NCBI GenBank assembly: GCA_963930655.1 | Contig: OZ005605.1 | Location: forward strand, 10,919,501-10,983,500 | DNA: 64,000 nucleotides | Source: Myrica gale | Lineage: Eukaryota; Streptophyta; Magnoliopsida; Fagales; Myricaceae | Direction of reading: 5' to 3' | Program-made: the position numbers and the translations under genes | Notes under the pieces: model-generated | Told to the model about the DNA's origin: nothing | Database searches by the model: none | Seen by the model: only the letters and a program-made list of their open reading frames with translations | In this document: positions 44,485-55,623 of the stretch, piece after piece | Layout: each line of letters begins with the position of its first letter | Numbering within the stretch: the first letter of the stretch is position 1

Positions 44485-47430
44485 TAAATAGAGTGCGGAT
44501 GCCTATGTGTATAAGTTTTCAAAGGAATCATTGCCGTCTAAAATTTCAAACCGTCTGCATGGCGTAGTTTACGACACCACTTTAGAATTCCCAAAACAAC
44601 ATCGTCTTTACATGTGCATGCAAGGAAACGAGCATAAACAAACACATCTAGACAAGTATTTGATGTCCAGACGCTCACACAACACAGCTGTAAAGGTCCC
44701 AAACGACAACATCTCTACATATACTTGCAATGGAACGATCATAAACGAAGATGTCCGGAAAGTGTACAATACCATCCGAATGGTTTTCAGTACACAATAC
44801 GACACCGTTCGGCCTTACAGTAAACAATTTGGACATTATCTACCTGTCCGAACGTGTTTTGACGATCTGATTTTTTAGGTCATACCATTTAATTTATTTC
44901 CAATTTTTGAATAACCAAATGTTAATAACATAAATTAACTTAAGTGTTTTAGATAATAGTTTTGAAGTTTGAAAGAGTGTAACGAAATGAGAAACGCAAC
45001 ATTAATTAACATGTTGATCTAAGATGAATAAATAGAATTAACATAGCTGAAATATTTCAAATATCCTCAAAACAAAACATAAACCAAATAAATCTCAATA
45101 CATGTCTTGAAAACATAATATAAACATAAATATCATATCAAAACATAATAAAAGGTTCTACTGTTGCTCCTCTTCCGTGAGAAGTAGAACCTCATGCACA
45201 CGATCCATGTGCTCCTCTATAAAAATGACCCGTTCAGTCAGGACATGTAGCTATGCATCGGTTACCACCTCTTTCTTCGACTAAATGTCTAGCTGGCCGA
45301 CCTTACCCTCTAGGGCCTTAAGCCAAGCACTAATATCACTCAGCATCTCATAGGTGGGCTGAATGACCAATCGCATAGTCTCAGTCAGCTCGGGCATTAG
45401 ATCCGTAACCCAACTCGGACGCGCTGCCCTAGGTCCCTGGGTCGAGTTTCATTCAAGAGAGCATCACCTTGTTGATCGGCGCAAGTGGAAATGCCTTTTT
45501 TCATGATAGCACCCTCGGGTACCAGCATAGTGTGCATGAAATGAGTCAGTAGAATACCCTACGACAAGGAAATCCCTTTAGCACCCTTGATGTATAATGC
45601 CATATGAACTGGCTCCCCCCGTACAACTACTAGGTACAAGAAATTGGCCCCGAGAAAAGCAAGCTCCGTAGTGTGCTTCTTCGGGTCGATGGCGGAGCAT
45701 AGGATCAGGTGCATGGTCCGCAAAAAAAAGTAGCTACCCTAGCTACATGTAGCTTCGCTCTATAACAATCGTATCCTAGCCTATCATCATTCGGGAAGGT
45801 GTAGCGATATGAGGACGCTTATCTTATTTATTTGACATTATTTTTATTCTTTAATCGATTATGGATCCCATTTAATTCACTCAATTTAATTTACTTAAGT
45901 CATTTAACTAACTAAATGTAATTTGGCTCAAAATTTTAAATAAATTTATTTATTTTGACTACATAAAAAAATTTATACATAGTTAAGCATAATTTTATAT
46001 TAAACATCCGTCATAACTTATTATACTAACCGTTCCGTTAAATTAGCACTCGTACTAATCATCCATGTAATTGTGCTAATCGTCTGTTTAAATTGTAATA
46101 AATTTAAACTAATGAAAAAAAATAATTATTATAAAATATCAAACACAATCGAAATACTGAACGAAAAACATAATCATAAAGTCTCTATTACAAGTCGGAG
46201 ATGGTCCTTCTAAGGATAAGTAAATAATATCTATAAAACATAAATAGGAGACTAGTCAAAATCACGAGCTGAATTGTCCTAATCTAGTCACAGGGCATCG
46301 CGAACGTGCTCCAATTGCTTTTCCATGTTGTCCACCCGTTTGTTGAGTGTTTGAAGTTGTATCAGAAAGGTATAGAGTGACTAGAACAGTTGGGACACTT
46401 GTTCTTTCACAAAAACAGTTCCATCCACATAGAATTCAATTCCTACCTCAGTGATACATGGTTTACCTAGCAAAAAATATCTGAATGTTAGCAAAACCGT
46501 TCGCACGTAAGTCAAACGAAGACGTTTCAATTTAGCAGCGTCTAAACATTGTGAAAAACGTCTTGACCATACTAAACACACCTGGACGTTTGCTCTTAAG
46601 TGTCCAAATGAGACTTTGATGAACACAAACAGAACATCATTATTATCCAACAAAAAAAGAAAAAAAAACATTAAATTGAAAATCTAGTTTTAAAACAAGA
46701 AGATTTAAATCCAAGTAAGGACGAAAGTTTTACCTGAAGTTTGTTTGAGAGATCTCGAAATAGTGACAGTTTGAGAGAAAAGTTTGATAGAAGAGATAGT
46801 GACAGTGTGATTTTGAACCGTCTGGTAGGTTTTATGTGACAAGCAGCGAGTCCGCACTGGCTAAATATGTGTTTGAACGGTTCTCAATGGTTAGATTTCC
46901 TCCAGACAGTCTGTAGTGGTCTGAACTATTTCGAAATGACGGTTCGTAGATTTTCGCGCAATTCGTGAAAGATACATTCATACCTTTGCGGGCATGTTTT
47001 CAAAGTCCAAACGAACTTATTATTTTGGCGTTGGAATACTTATGTATACGTGCCGACGTTATTGAGTGTTCGTGATGCTTTTTAATTTGTCACAATCTGC
47101 TGACTATTCATTAGTTAATGTCCATGAGAACGCTTTCAAAATGGGATTTTGTCAGCCAGATAAGCGCCCGAACGTTTTGTTTATTTGTCCGGACGAATGT
47201 TAAGTTTTTGTGATGACTTTTATCATCTTTCATTTTGGTCGCGAACGTTTTGGTCGCGACGAGGTGTATGTTGTAACACCACAAATCTTTTCGAACAATT
47301 TGGAGACCTGCCGGGATGGATTTGGCGTTCCAGGATGATTATGGGTGACAAAGTTAATGTTTTTTCATGGAAAGGCCTCTTTAGGTGACAAAATTTGGTT
47401 TCACACCTAAAATTTTGTCACCTAATGCTA
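44485..47430 (-). mobile_element. continuation of the CACTA region beyond LTR copy 3
   Basis: The duplicated TAAAT shows this DNA was contiguous with 39332 before LTR insertion. It contains clusters of gtccgaacg, tccggacg and ccgttcgg words at 44500-44880 and 46490-47200, like those at 38830-38950, and a decayed transposon protein at 45180-45730. A small hairpin, aggtgacaaaat paired with attttgtcacct, lies at about 47384-47426 and may mark a subterminal region. The outer terminus is not defined. Confidence 0.5.
45180..45730 (-). pseudogene. putative plant transposon protein domain, decayed
   Basis: A minus-strand frame reads LRTMHLILCSAIDPKKHTTE, LAFLGANFLYLVVVRGEPVH and LLTHFMHTMLVPEGAIMKK with one internal stop, followed by a decayed coiled-coil-like tail (AWLKALEGKVGQLDI). 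The layout resembles proteins carrying the plant putative transposon domain found beside CACTA and gypsy elements. A second similar tail (LQTLNKRVDNMEKQLEHV) is at about 46390-46290, suggesting a duplication. Confidence 0.45.
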
Positions 47431-49260
47431 AGTTTCTTGTTATGAGGGCTGACTTTTGGCCATCCCATGCTGCTCCTCTCAATCTTTGAATGACTTATGG
47501 GCTGGCCCTTTCTTCATGAGTTGTCGAGTTGTTTCTACTAAAATCTCGTAGGGTGTTAGACTTCTTTGAACCATGCATCAGTCGGCATCCATGGATGTGA
47601 ATAATCTTCGAGATTCATACACTTGTAAGACAGATTGTCTGATAGAAGTCGAGGGACGCAATTTGAACTGCTTCCTATGATCGAGGCTGTTTTTCGCAGT
47701 GTAACTGGCGATGACTATAAGTATGTCAAGGGGAAGGTAGGGGAGTGATGTGAACCCTGTTATCCCGTAACGAGACCCGACAACTATAGGGAACCCAAGA
47801 TCATTTCTAGGACTGATTCGAATGGAACCTCGACCCGTTACTTAAGAAAGCAAGAACATCGGTATGATGAGGACGCCACAAACGGTGATGGAAATCCGGT
47901 TGATAAGTCAGGATGAACGCCACGGGAAATCCTGATAAGTTCGAGAAGTTTTTCAAAGAACCAAAGAGAATAACTCTCACAATTTCATTAATCAATATCT
48001 GTCTCAATTACAATGCAAGAGCTCCTATTTAAAGGACTGAAAATTACAAGAAAATAAATCTAACATAGAAAACCTAATAAAATTCGAAATTAGGCAAGAA
48101 ATTAAATCCTAGCTTGCACATAAGACAAATAAGGAAATAAATTTCCTTATTTCCTAACACACTTGGCGCCTAAACCAAAAAAGGAACACTAAGGAAATAA
48201 CTCCTTAGTTGCCTAAAACAACAACCTATTTAAGGAACTATATTTTGGACGTGAACATTACCAAAATAAACTAAATAAATATTCTTTATTTGCCTAACTC
48301 TAGACCTAGACGTGAACAGTACCCTCCTATACGCCTAACACAAAACCCAACAAGGAAATTAAATGCTGAACAAAATAAATAATCAAAAGATTTCAAAAGG
48401 AAAGAATTTTGCCCTTAGAGTTTCCATGCAATCTGATTCTTCTAGAATAGTCCCGAAATTATCTCTTGACCGAATCCTTCTAGAAAGTGGATCATCTTTG
48501 ATGGGCCTCCACGAATGGGAAATGGCCCATATCTCATGAATGATTTCGTCGAGTACGTCCTTGAACTTGTTGTCTCATTCTCTCGTAACCGGCTCTACGG
48601 GAACTTGAACTAGCACCTTTGACGCCTTGCTAGTATTCTCATCAGGGAGTTGATTCGTTTCATCCATTTTGATGAAGATCACTTTTTCTTTCTGTTCATT
48701 TTGATGGTGGTGTGCTAGGCACCAGTACGTCATAATTTTCGATATTGTTTCAACATTTTCCAAAAAATCCCTAAAATGCTTCATTTTTCTCCGAGGTGGT
48801 GAGAATTTTTGTCATACCGCCCTTCCTACTCTCATGTAGGTTTTGCTATTATTGCGACTGCTCAGTTGTGGGGTTCGGTGTACATCATTTCAGTATCTCC
48901 AAACTCCTAGAAATGTTTCATTTTTCACCGAGGTGATGGGTATTTTTGTCATACTGCCATTCCTACTGTTCTGTAGGTTCTGTTATTCTTGAGACTCTTC
49001 AGTCGTGGAGTTTAGCGATGAAGCGTAACACCGTATTCCCTTCAGTCCTGATGTCATTTCTGCATCATTACGTCTCGGTCAATTACTATTTGAAACGCTT
49101 TGTTTCCAATTAAAGTATGGATTCCTTCGTCATTAGGCTTTTTCCTACCTTTGTATATAGGGTTTTAGATGCAAGGTTTATCAACTACTGAACCATTTCA
49201 TGTTCTCCAAGTCCTTCATTTTATCTTGTTTTCTCTCTTCTTCTTCTCATGCACTACTCC
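47431..49260. other. mixed retroelement relics, unassigned
   Basis: No intact gene. A tgtgaaccctgttatcccgt phrase at 47751 and an AT-rich stretch with minus-strand open frames (47807-48007, 48575-48784) could be a decayed LTR and leader, but family motifs are lacking. Two diverged tandem copies of about 105 bases lie at 48776-48885 and 48914-49018. Confidence 0.4.
48776..49018. repeat. diverged tandem duplication
   Basis: Both units contain cttcatttttctccgaggtg or its variant, then tttttgtcata, ccttcctact or cattcctact, gtaggtt and ctcagt-cgtgg-gtt. The period is about 136 bases and identity perhaps 80 percent by eye. Confidence 0.65.
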
Positions 49261-49950
49261 TTTCTTTTACTGGATAGTAATGTCTGAACCTAGTCCCAAT
49301 AGCGGTCGTAGTGTTCGAGCAGAGAGAAGTTGGCGTCCAAGGGAAGCCTTCATTTTTTGACCGCAGGAGAGAATCCATATTCAAAGGGGGCTCTTGGTGA
49401 GATGTGCTTTTTTGAGACTCCTTTGAAGATTGGGGTAAGGTTTCCTTTGCCTTTTAGTATTTGCACGATTTTGAGGTGTTTGCGCCTTTCTCCTACCCAA
49501 ATAGTTTCGAATGCTGGAGAGTTTTATTGGGTTTCCCTGTGTTGTGCCCATGTGTTTCGGGCGAGACTGCCAATTGACTTTTAATGAGTTCATGTGGTTT
49601 TACACTCTCATGCCTTATAACATTGAGAAATTTTGGTATTTTTGTTGTCCTTCGAAAAGGATTGCTTTGGTTGCACATGCTCGTAATAACATTTCTGGCT
49701 GTAATGATCTTCTTTTCTTTTTGTCAGGTGTTGGTTGGGAGCATTTTCCTGGAGAGTCAATTCGTTCTTCTTCTGTTGGAGACTGTGTTGGGACTTTAGT
49801 TCTATTCCAACTTTTTGTCCCACTGAAGAGAGTTGAGTTGAGATTTTGTCTAGGGCAAAGCCTTTTACCTTGGACGTTATTCTCTATGAGGAGAGTGTCA
49901 ATGAATACTTTGGCTACTCCCTTATCAACTTAACTAGAATAGACATTTCT
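49260..49950 (+). pseudogene. putative gypsy-type transposon (PF04195-like) protein fragment
   Basis: Plus-strand frames together give MCFFETPLKIGVRFPLPFSI, then FNEFMWFYTLMPYNIEKFWY, then CNDLLFFLSGVGWEHFPGE. This fits the plant putative gypsy-type transposon domain, which has a GVRFPL start, an L-x-x-F middle and a WK-x-x-FF-V segment. At least one frameshift near 49520 is required. It is truncated at 3' near the copia LTR. The recognition is from general motif memory. Confidence 0.5.
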
Positions 49951-50034
49951 TCTCGGAACCTTAGGAAGGATTCCTCTTGGGGGATTTGTCCTGACCCTCT
50001 TCATTCTTCCATGGGTGATGCTGGTGTTGGACAT

Positions 50035-50472
50035 ATGCCCTCAAAACCAGTTATTAGAATAATTATGAAGATAATTATTTATTTTATCTACACATTTATT
50101 TATTACTTTTTGGGTATAATGTTGTGACATGAGATGTTACACAGATATATTGGTAAGTGAAATTGTAGAAAAGTCATGCCGATGATTAATGAATCAAAGG
50201 CGGGGAGTATGACTTTTCGGTTCCTTGTTCACTTGACCGTTGTTCTAGACCGAGGTACATGTTTATATACAAATAGGTCTACACTCGTTGTGCTCTATTA
50301 AATAGGATGATGGACTCCGTCATTGGGGTAGTGACCTTAAGCAGACGAGTGGGTGCACTGTAAGAGTACATGCACTGAACGAAATCGCATATGAATACCT
50401 TCTGGAAGTGATCACTGATGTAGAGAAGGTATTCAACACAATTAGTTTATTTTATCCTTAGACCTGAGAGGT
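50035..50472 (+). mobile_element. copia LTR fragment
   Basis: It starts TGTTGGACATATGCCCTC and then follows the same order of blocks as 28570-28985: cattgtagaaaa-like, aatgaatcaaaggc, cttaagcagacgagtg, acctgagaggttt. It abuts the gypsy RT fragment at 50473 without a recognised LTR end, so the junction is a truncation or deletion. Confidence 0.65.
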
Positions 50473-51303
50473 TTATTGTTCCTTCTCCTTAAGGATCTGC
50501 AAAATAATCCTTAGATGCTTCTCATGTTCCTCCTGGTTTCGAGAGTAAATTAAGATATCATCTATGAATACCACAACAAACGTGTCTAGGAACTCCTTAA
50601 ATACCTTGTTCATCAAGTCCATAAATGCGGCCGGGGCATTGGTTAACCTGAATGACATCACCAGGAATTCATAGTGACCATAGCGGGTCCGAAAGGCCGT
50701 CTTAGGTATGTCTCCTTCCTTCACTTTCAACTGGTGGTAACCCAACCTCAAATCAATCTTCAAGAACACTTGTGCCCCTTGCAATTGATCGAACATATCA
50801 TCAATACGGGGCAGCTGGTACCTATTCTTTATGGTCTCCTTATTCAACTCTCTGTAGTCAATACACATCTGGAGACTTCCGTCCTTCTTCTTTACAAACA
50901 AAATCGGTGGTCCTCAAGGTGACACACTTGGCCGTATAAACCCCTTTTCTAGGAGGTCTTCTAGTTGAACTTTTAGCTCCTTCAGCTCTGCTGGAGCCAT
51001 TCGATACGACACTTTGGAAAGTGGGACTGTCACTGGTTCCAATTCGATACCAAACTCCACCTCCCTATCTGGTGGTAAACCAGGTAAGTCTTCAGGGAAC
51101 ACGTCTGGAAATTCACTCACTATCAGGGTTTGCTCAAGTGTACGAGCCTCCTTCTGCGTATTGTTTGCCCAGACTAAGAACCCTTCATGCCCTCCTTGCA
51201 ACAATTTCTTAGCCTGCAAGGCCGAGATAATCGTTGGCCTTCGCTCCATCTTCTTCATACCGGTAAAGCAACAATACAGTCTCCCCTTTTATTTCGGAAC
51301 ACG
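50473..51303 (-). pseudogene. gypsy reverse transcriptase region
   Basis: The minus strand encodes the pol stretch between protease and RT (IISALQAKKLLQGGHEGFLV, FPDVFPEDLPGLPPDREVEF), then RT motifs: [68 protein letters not shown] and the catalytic [10 protein letters not shown]. Canonical residues are mostly kept, but a frame break near 50905-50915 and a stop near 51258 disrupt it, and the domain is cut at 50473. Sequence style fits the Del/Tekay chromovirus side of Ty3/gypsy. Confidence 0.88.
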
Positions 51304-51308
51304 ACTTT

Positions 51309-54300
51309 TGTCACGCCCCGAACGGCATCCCGCAGGGACCGTGACAGCCGCGAGCTATCCCCCGGATGGCTCCAGCGTTCTTACTTATTTTCTTACTTGG
51401 TTACGGCGGAAACGTACAGGATCGCGAGGGGTTTGAGCAAATACTTACATAATCAGGGTTCTCATTAAGTTCATACAAAACAAATATTTAAACATATTAG
51501 AACCCAATTAGTGACGCTCATGTCACTATCAACAAAATTCGAAACTTAATATCTTGGGCATCTAGGTCAGGTAGTCCTCCTGACTCTCTTCACCTGATAC
51601 ATCTGGAATGACACAATTTTAAAAAAAAACGTGAGTCAAAAAGACTCAGTAAGGGAAAAACGTAAACTTAAATCATGCTCTTGACTCATGCTTGCTTAAT
51701 CATGAAAGAAAGATAAAACTTGAACAATTGATGCATATGCGTGCTTATGAGTTATGCATATGCTCTTGCTTATTGTTTTCGGCCCCAGGCCCTTGAAAAC
51801 CACTTTCTTTCATGCTTGCTTGTAAACTGGCCCTTGGCCCTTAAAAATCTTTCTTTTGTACTTGTGCCCTTGTTGGCCTTATCATAATTATCTCATGTCT
51901 TTTACTTGCGGGCTCGCTCCATTTGACCCCTGAAGTCAGGGTTGTGCGTTCCCTTCGGAACCGTCCCCGAATTCCCTTGGAGACTTACATCTGGTCAGCT
52001 AGCGCACCTTCTCAATGTCCTTCAGTGGCTAGACGTGACCCTTGGAGGCACCACACCTTCTCATTGTCCTTCAGTGTGGCTTGCACAGCCTCTTGGATTC
52101 TCCCATCCTTCTCATAAATGTCCTTCGGTATGGGAGTCCATCTTAATGGTACGGTACCGACCGGTGCCCTTAATCTTAACTTATCGTTTCATAAAAATCC
52201 TCATATTCTTCCCATAAAAATCATTGCATAATTTTCTTCTTGAAAAATTCATGCAATGCACATGTCATGTCATGCTTGCTTAAAATTCATGCTTATTCAT
52301 GAAATTCATATCATGTCATGCTTTCTTAAAATTCATGCTTATTCATGAAACGATGCAGCGTGTCATTCCAGTTTTGAAAAAGAATACTTACTGTACACTT
52401 ACAGTATCCACTTACTATTCCACTTACACTTGGTCTTCTCGTTCGTATATACTGACACGTGGATCGCCTACAAGCGATTCAAATATTCTTTTAGACTTTA
52501 AGAATTATAAATCATTTCTTTTGAAATCAGTCATCAATCGGAGATATATATCTATATATACATATCACAGAAATTCATTTAATTACAAAATAATTATTTA
52601 TTCTTTTCCTTAACAATATTCAAAACTTAGCTTATTAAATCATTAAAAATATATTTATCCATGTATGTGTCTCGATTAGGGTTAAAATAATACTCGTAGG
52701 TTTAGAATTAAACCTAAGTCTCTTTTATTACACGTACTACATTAAACCTTATTTCTAACTATTAATAAATTATTCATGATTAAATCTTAACTTAGACTTT
52801 AAACCTCAAATAAAACCCAAGTAAAACTTAACTAGGGTTCCAATACTATTAAATAAAGATCATGACTCTATAATATTATTCCAACTAGCCTAACTCTAAT
52901 TTTCTTATCCAACACAACAATGAAAATACATAAATTATAAATTTGCACTTAGGGTTAACTTCTTGTAACTTTCGGCCACTACCATTTATGCACCAATTAA
53001 TCACAACTTTTCTCCAAGGGTGATCCCATCCTCCAATCAACAATTTCACAACCTAATATCTATAAATCAAAGCACCAACACCATACACTATACTCATGAC
53101 ATTCGGCCAACACATGTTTTTACCCAATGATTAGTTTTCCTTTATTTCCTTCAACATGCATGCTTCCAGTACTTAACATAATCATCCACTATGCATTTAA
53201 GGTCATAAATCTTGCACATGTTAAGGCCAATGTCCAAATCTACACATATTCAAAACTATACATGAAAATCCACATAGCTTATTTTCGGCCATACCCAAAA
53301 TGTTACCTTTTTCATGCTAAAAATCATATCATGCATATCCTTTGCATTTGTGACCTAACTAGCATGCATACACTTAATCCTTTTTATCAAATAATTCCAT
53401 CAACAATAGATCTACTCTTTATTCACACTAATATCCATAGATCTAAACAAAGATATCATTTTTCATCAACCCAACATATCAAAACTTAGATCTAACTTCC
53501 TTTAGCATACATTGTTCTTCATTTGCCTTTTTCTTCACATACAACCTTAGATCTAGGGTTTCCATGGTTAGATCTAGCATGTAAACAACCTAGGGTTCCT
53601 AAGCATCCAAGATCTAACAACATCAAGGCATCTATCAAAATAAAACTTCAAGATCTTATACATAGGCCATTCGGCCACTCATGCTAACCCAACAAAATCA
53701 TTTTAGCCTTACCTTGTTGTTTGTCCAAGCTTGAGCACCTAGAAAATAAAACATCTATGGTTAGTACTTATGATGTTTAAGGCAAGAACATCAATGAACT
53801 AATCTTACCTTCACTCTATACCAACTCTTCCTATCCTTCTCCTCCTTCAAAGATTCGGTCCACCCTCCTTAGAAATGACCAAGCTTGGTTTAAAAGAAGC
53901 TCTATGGTGGTGAAGAGGACATGGTGAGCTTGAAGAAAAATGGTGTCAAATGGCTAGGTTTTCATGGTGGGATTTTTGTCAACAAAAGGAGAGATTTACT
54001 TGGCTTTTGGAATGAGTTTTGGCAAACTAGATGGAAGTGGTTTAGAGGCAAGATGAAATAGAGCAAACCTTGAACATTGCATGAAAGATTCGGCTAAGGG
54101 AAGCAAAAATGGAGAGAGTTGTGCAAGCTTGTAAGATTCGGCCAAGAGAGGGAAGTTTGAGAGTGAAATGCTTGAGTGTTAGGTCAAGAGAGAAATGCAA
54201 GAGGGTTGTGTGAGATTGAGTCTCCCAAAGCTTTTTGACATAAAGCTTGAGAGTGAATTGACAAGAGAGAGAGAGAGATGAAAAGGCAAAAGAAATGGAA

Positions 54301-55357
54301 AATGGTGAAAAAAAAGGGGGGGGGGCCTTGGTCGACATTCCCTAGCTCCCTTTTCTTCTTTTTTTTTTTTTTTTCTTTCTTTCTTTTCACTCCTTCATCA
54401 CATCACTTCCTTGTCTCTTTGAAATTTCTCTCTCCTCCATGCCTTCATCGACATACACTCCCCTTTTCTCACCTTTTCTCTTCTCTTTTTACTCTCATGC
54501 CTTGTCTCATCAATTCTTACACACTTACACTTCTTACACATCTCTTACACATCACATGGCTTTTAATTTTTCTCTCCTCCTTGTCTTTCACGTAGAAGGC
54601 CTTCCCTTTGCTAGTTTGGTTGCTTTCCAACCATCCTAGTTACTTCCACATTAAATGGCAACTAACTTTCAACTTAGTTTTCACTTATCACCTAACTTAT
54701 CACTTTATAAGTTCTCTTACTTATCTATTCATTCCAATAGCTTATCACCTTATAAGTATGATATCTTATCATGTGATAATGGCCTTAGCCTATCTCTACA
54801 ATAATCACAAGGCCTTATCACTCTAAAAGTTTCCTAACTTATCATTCTTGCTTATCACTATGATAAGCAAGTGTGCTTATCAATTAAATCATTCCTAAAC
54901 TTATCACATAACTACATAGCTTATCATTGAATATTCATATGGGACTTCTATTAATAATATGGAACACATCATAATATTACATGTCACATAAAATATCTAA
55001 TCCATGTATTCAATCTATTAATAATTTCGGCTTTATACAAGGAAATTATTAAAGCATAATTCAAATTATATGGTCCATGAATCATATTAGGTAAATAAAA
55101 TATTAATTTGTAAAAGAGGAACTCACTTGCAAATTTCGGCTCTTAATATAATATAATTTATACATCCGATAAAATGGCATTAAAATTTCTTAAGGAGATT
55201 TTATGAAATAAAATCCTATTTTAAATCGAAATACCATAACATAAAAATTAGGCCATACATTGGCCAAAACATAGCCCCATTAGGAAATAAAGACTATTAC
55301 ATTGGAAAAATAAAATAATACATGAGCAATTACGTAGGAGAAAATCGGGGTCTCACA
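51309..55357 (-). mobile_element. giant Ty3/gypsy solo LTR copy 4, TSD ACTTT, nested in gypsy pol
   Basis: 4,049 bases, TGTCACGCCCCGAAC...GGGGTCTCACA in plus coordinates, with identical flanks ACTTT at 51304-51308 and 55358-55362. It separates the protease and RT segments of the host gypsy element, which read continuously across the site (GFDIILDMD ... VVFRNKRGDC). The 3' module arms are at 51603-51614 (CTGGAATGACAC) and 52360-52371 (GTGTCATTCCAG). A GATAAG array (cttatc in plus coordinates) lies at 54660-54925. A poly-T/TTTC tract at 54350-54385 lies in the pyrimidine-rich block. Confidence 0.9.
54660..54925 (-). promoter_or_regulatory. GATAAG motif array in LTR copy 4
   Basis: About twelve CTTATC hexamers (GATAAG on the element strand) in about 265 bases, several as cttatcac and one as a local palindrome, cttatcactatgataag, near 54852. 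Position and wording match the arrays of copies 1 and 2. Confidence 0.55.
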
Positions 55358-55362
55358 ACTTT

Positions 55363-55623
55363 CTTCTCATAGCACCGAATATTAGCACCATTTTTAGCCA
55401 ATCAATCCATGTCTAGAATAATATCGAATCCTCCTATCTCCATGAAGATCAAGTCAGCCAACATAACCTGCCTTTCAACTTCTATCGGATAGTTCTTCAC
55501 CATCCGGCTACAATCAACTCTTCCCCCAGCGGGCGTCAACACAAGAACATTACATTCTAACGATTCACAGAGTATAGCATGAGCCTTGCAATATGCTGAT
55601 GCAATGAATGAATGCGTGGCCCC
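55363..55623 (-). pseudogene. gypsy protease fragment
   Basis: The minus strand reads GATHSFIASAYCKAHAI, ECNVLVLTPAGGRVDCSRMV, NYPIEVERQVMLADLIFMEI and GGFDIILDMD, the layout of the aspartic protease between gag and RT in Ty3/gypsy elements. The start of the active site (D-S/T-G) is cut by the CCGGT-rich insertion; only the GATHSF part remains. Its 3' end is the insertion site of LTR copy 4. Confidence 0.85.

Noticed and set aside
54042..54639. overlapping open frames on both strands in LTR copy 4
   Set aside because: They arise from the pyrimidine-rich block and poly-T tract of the LTR and are not conserved in other copies.
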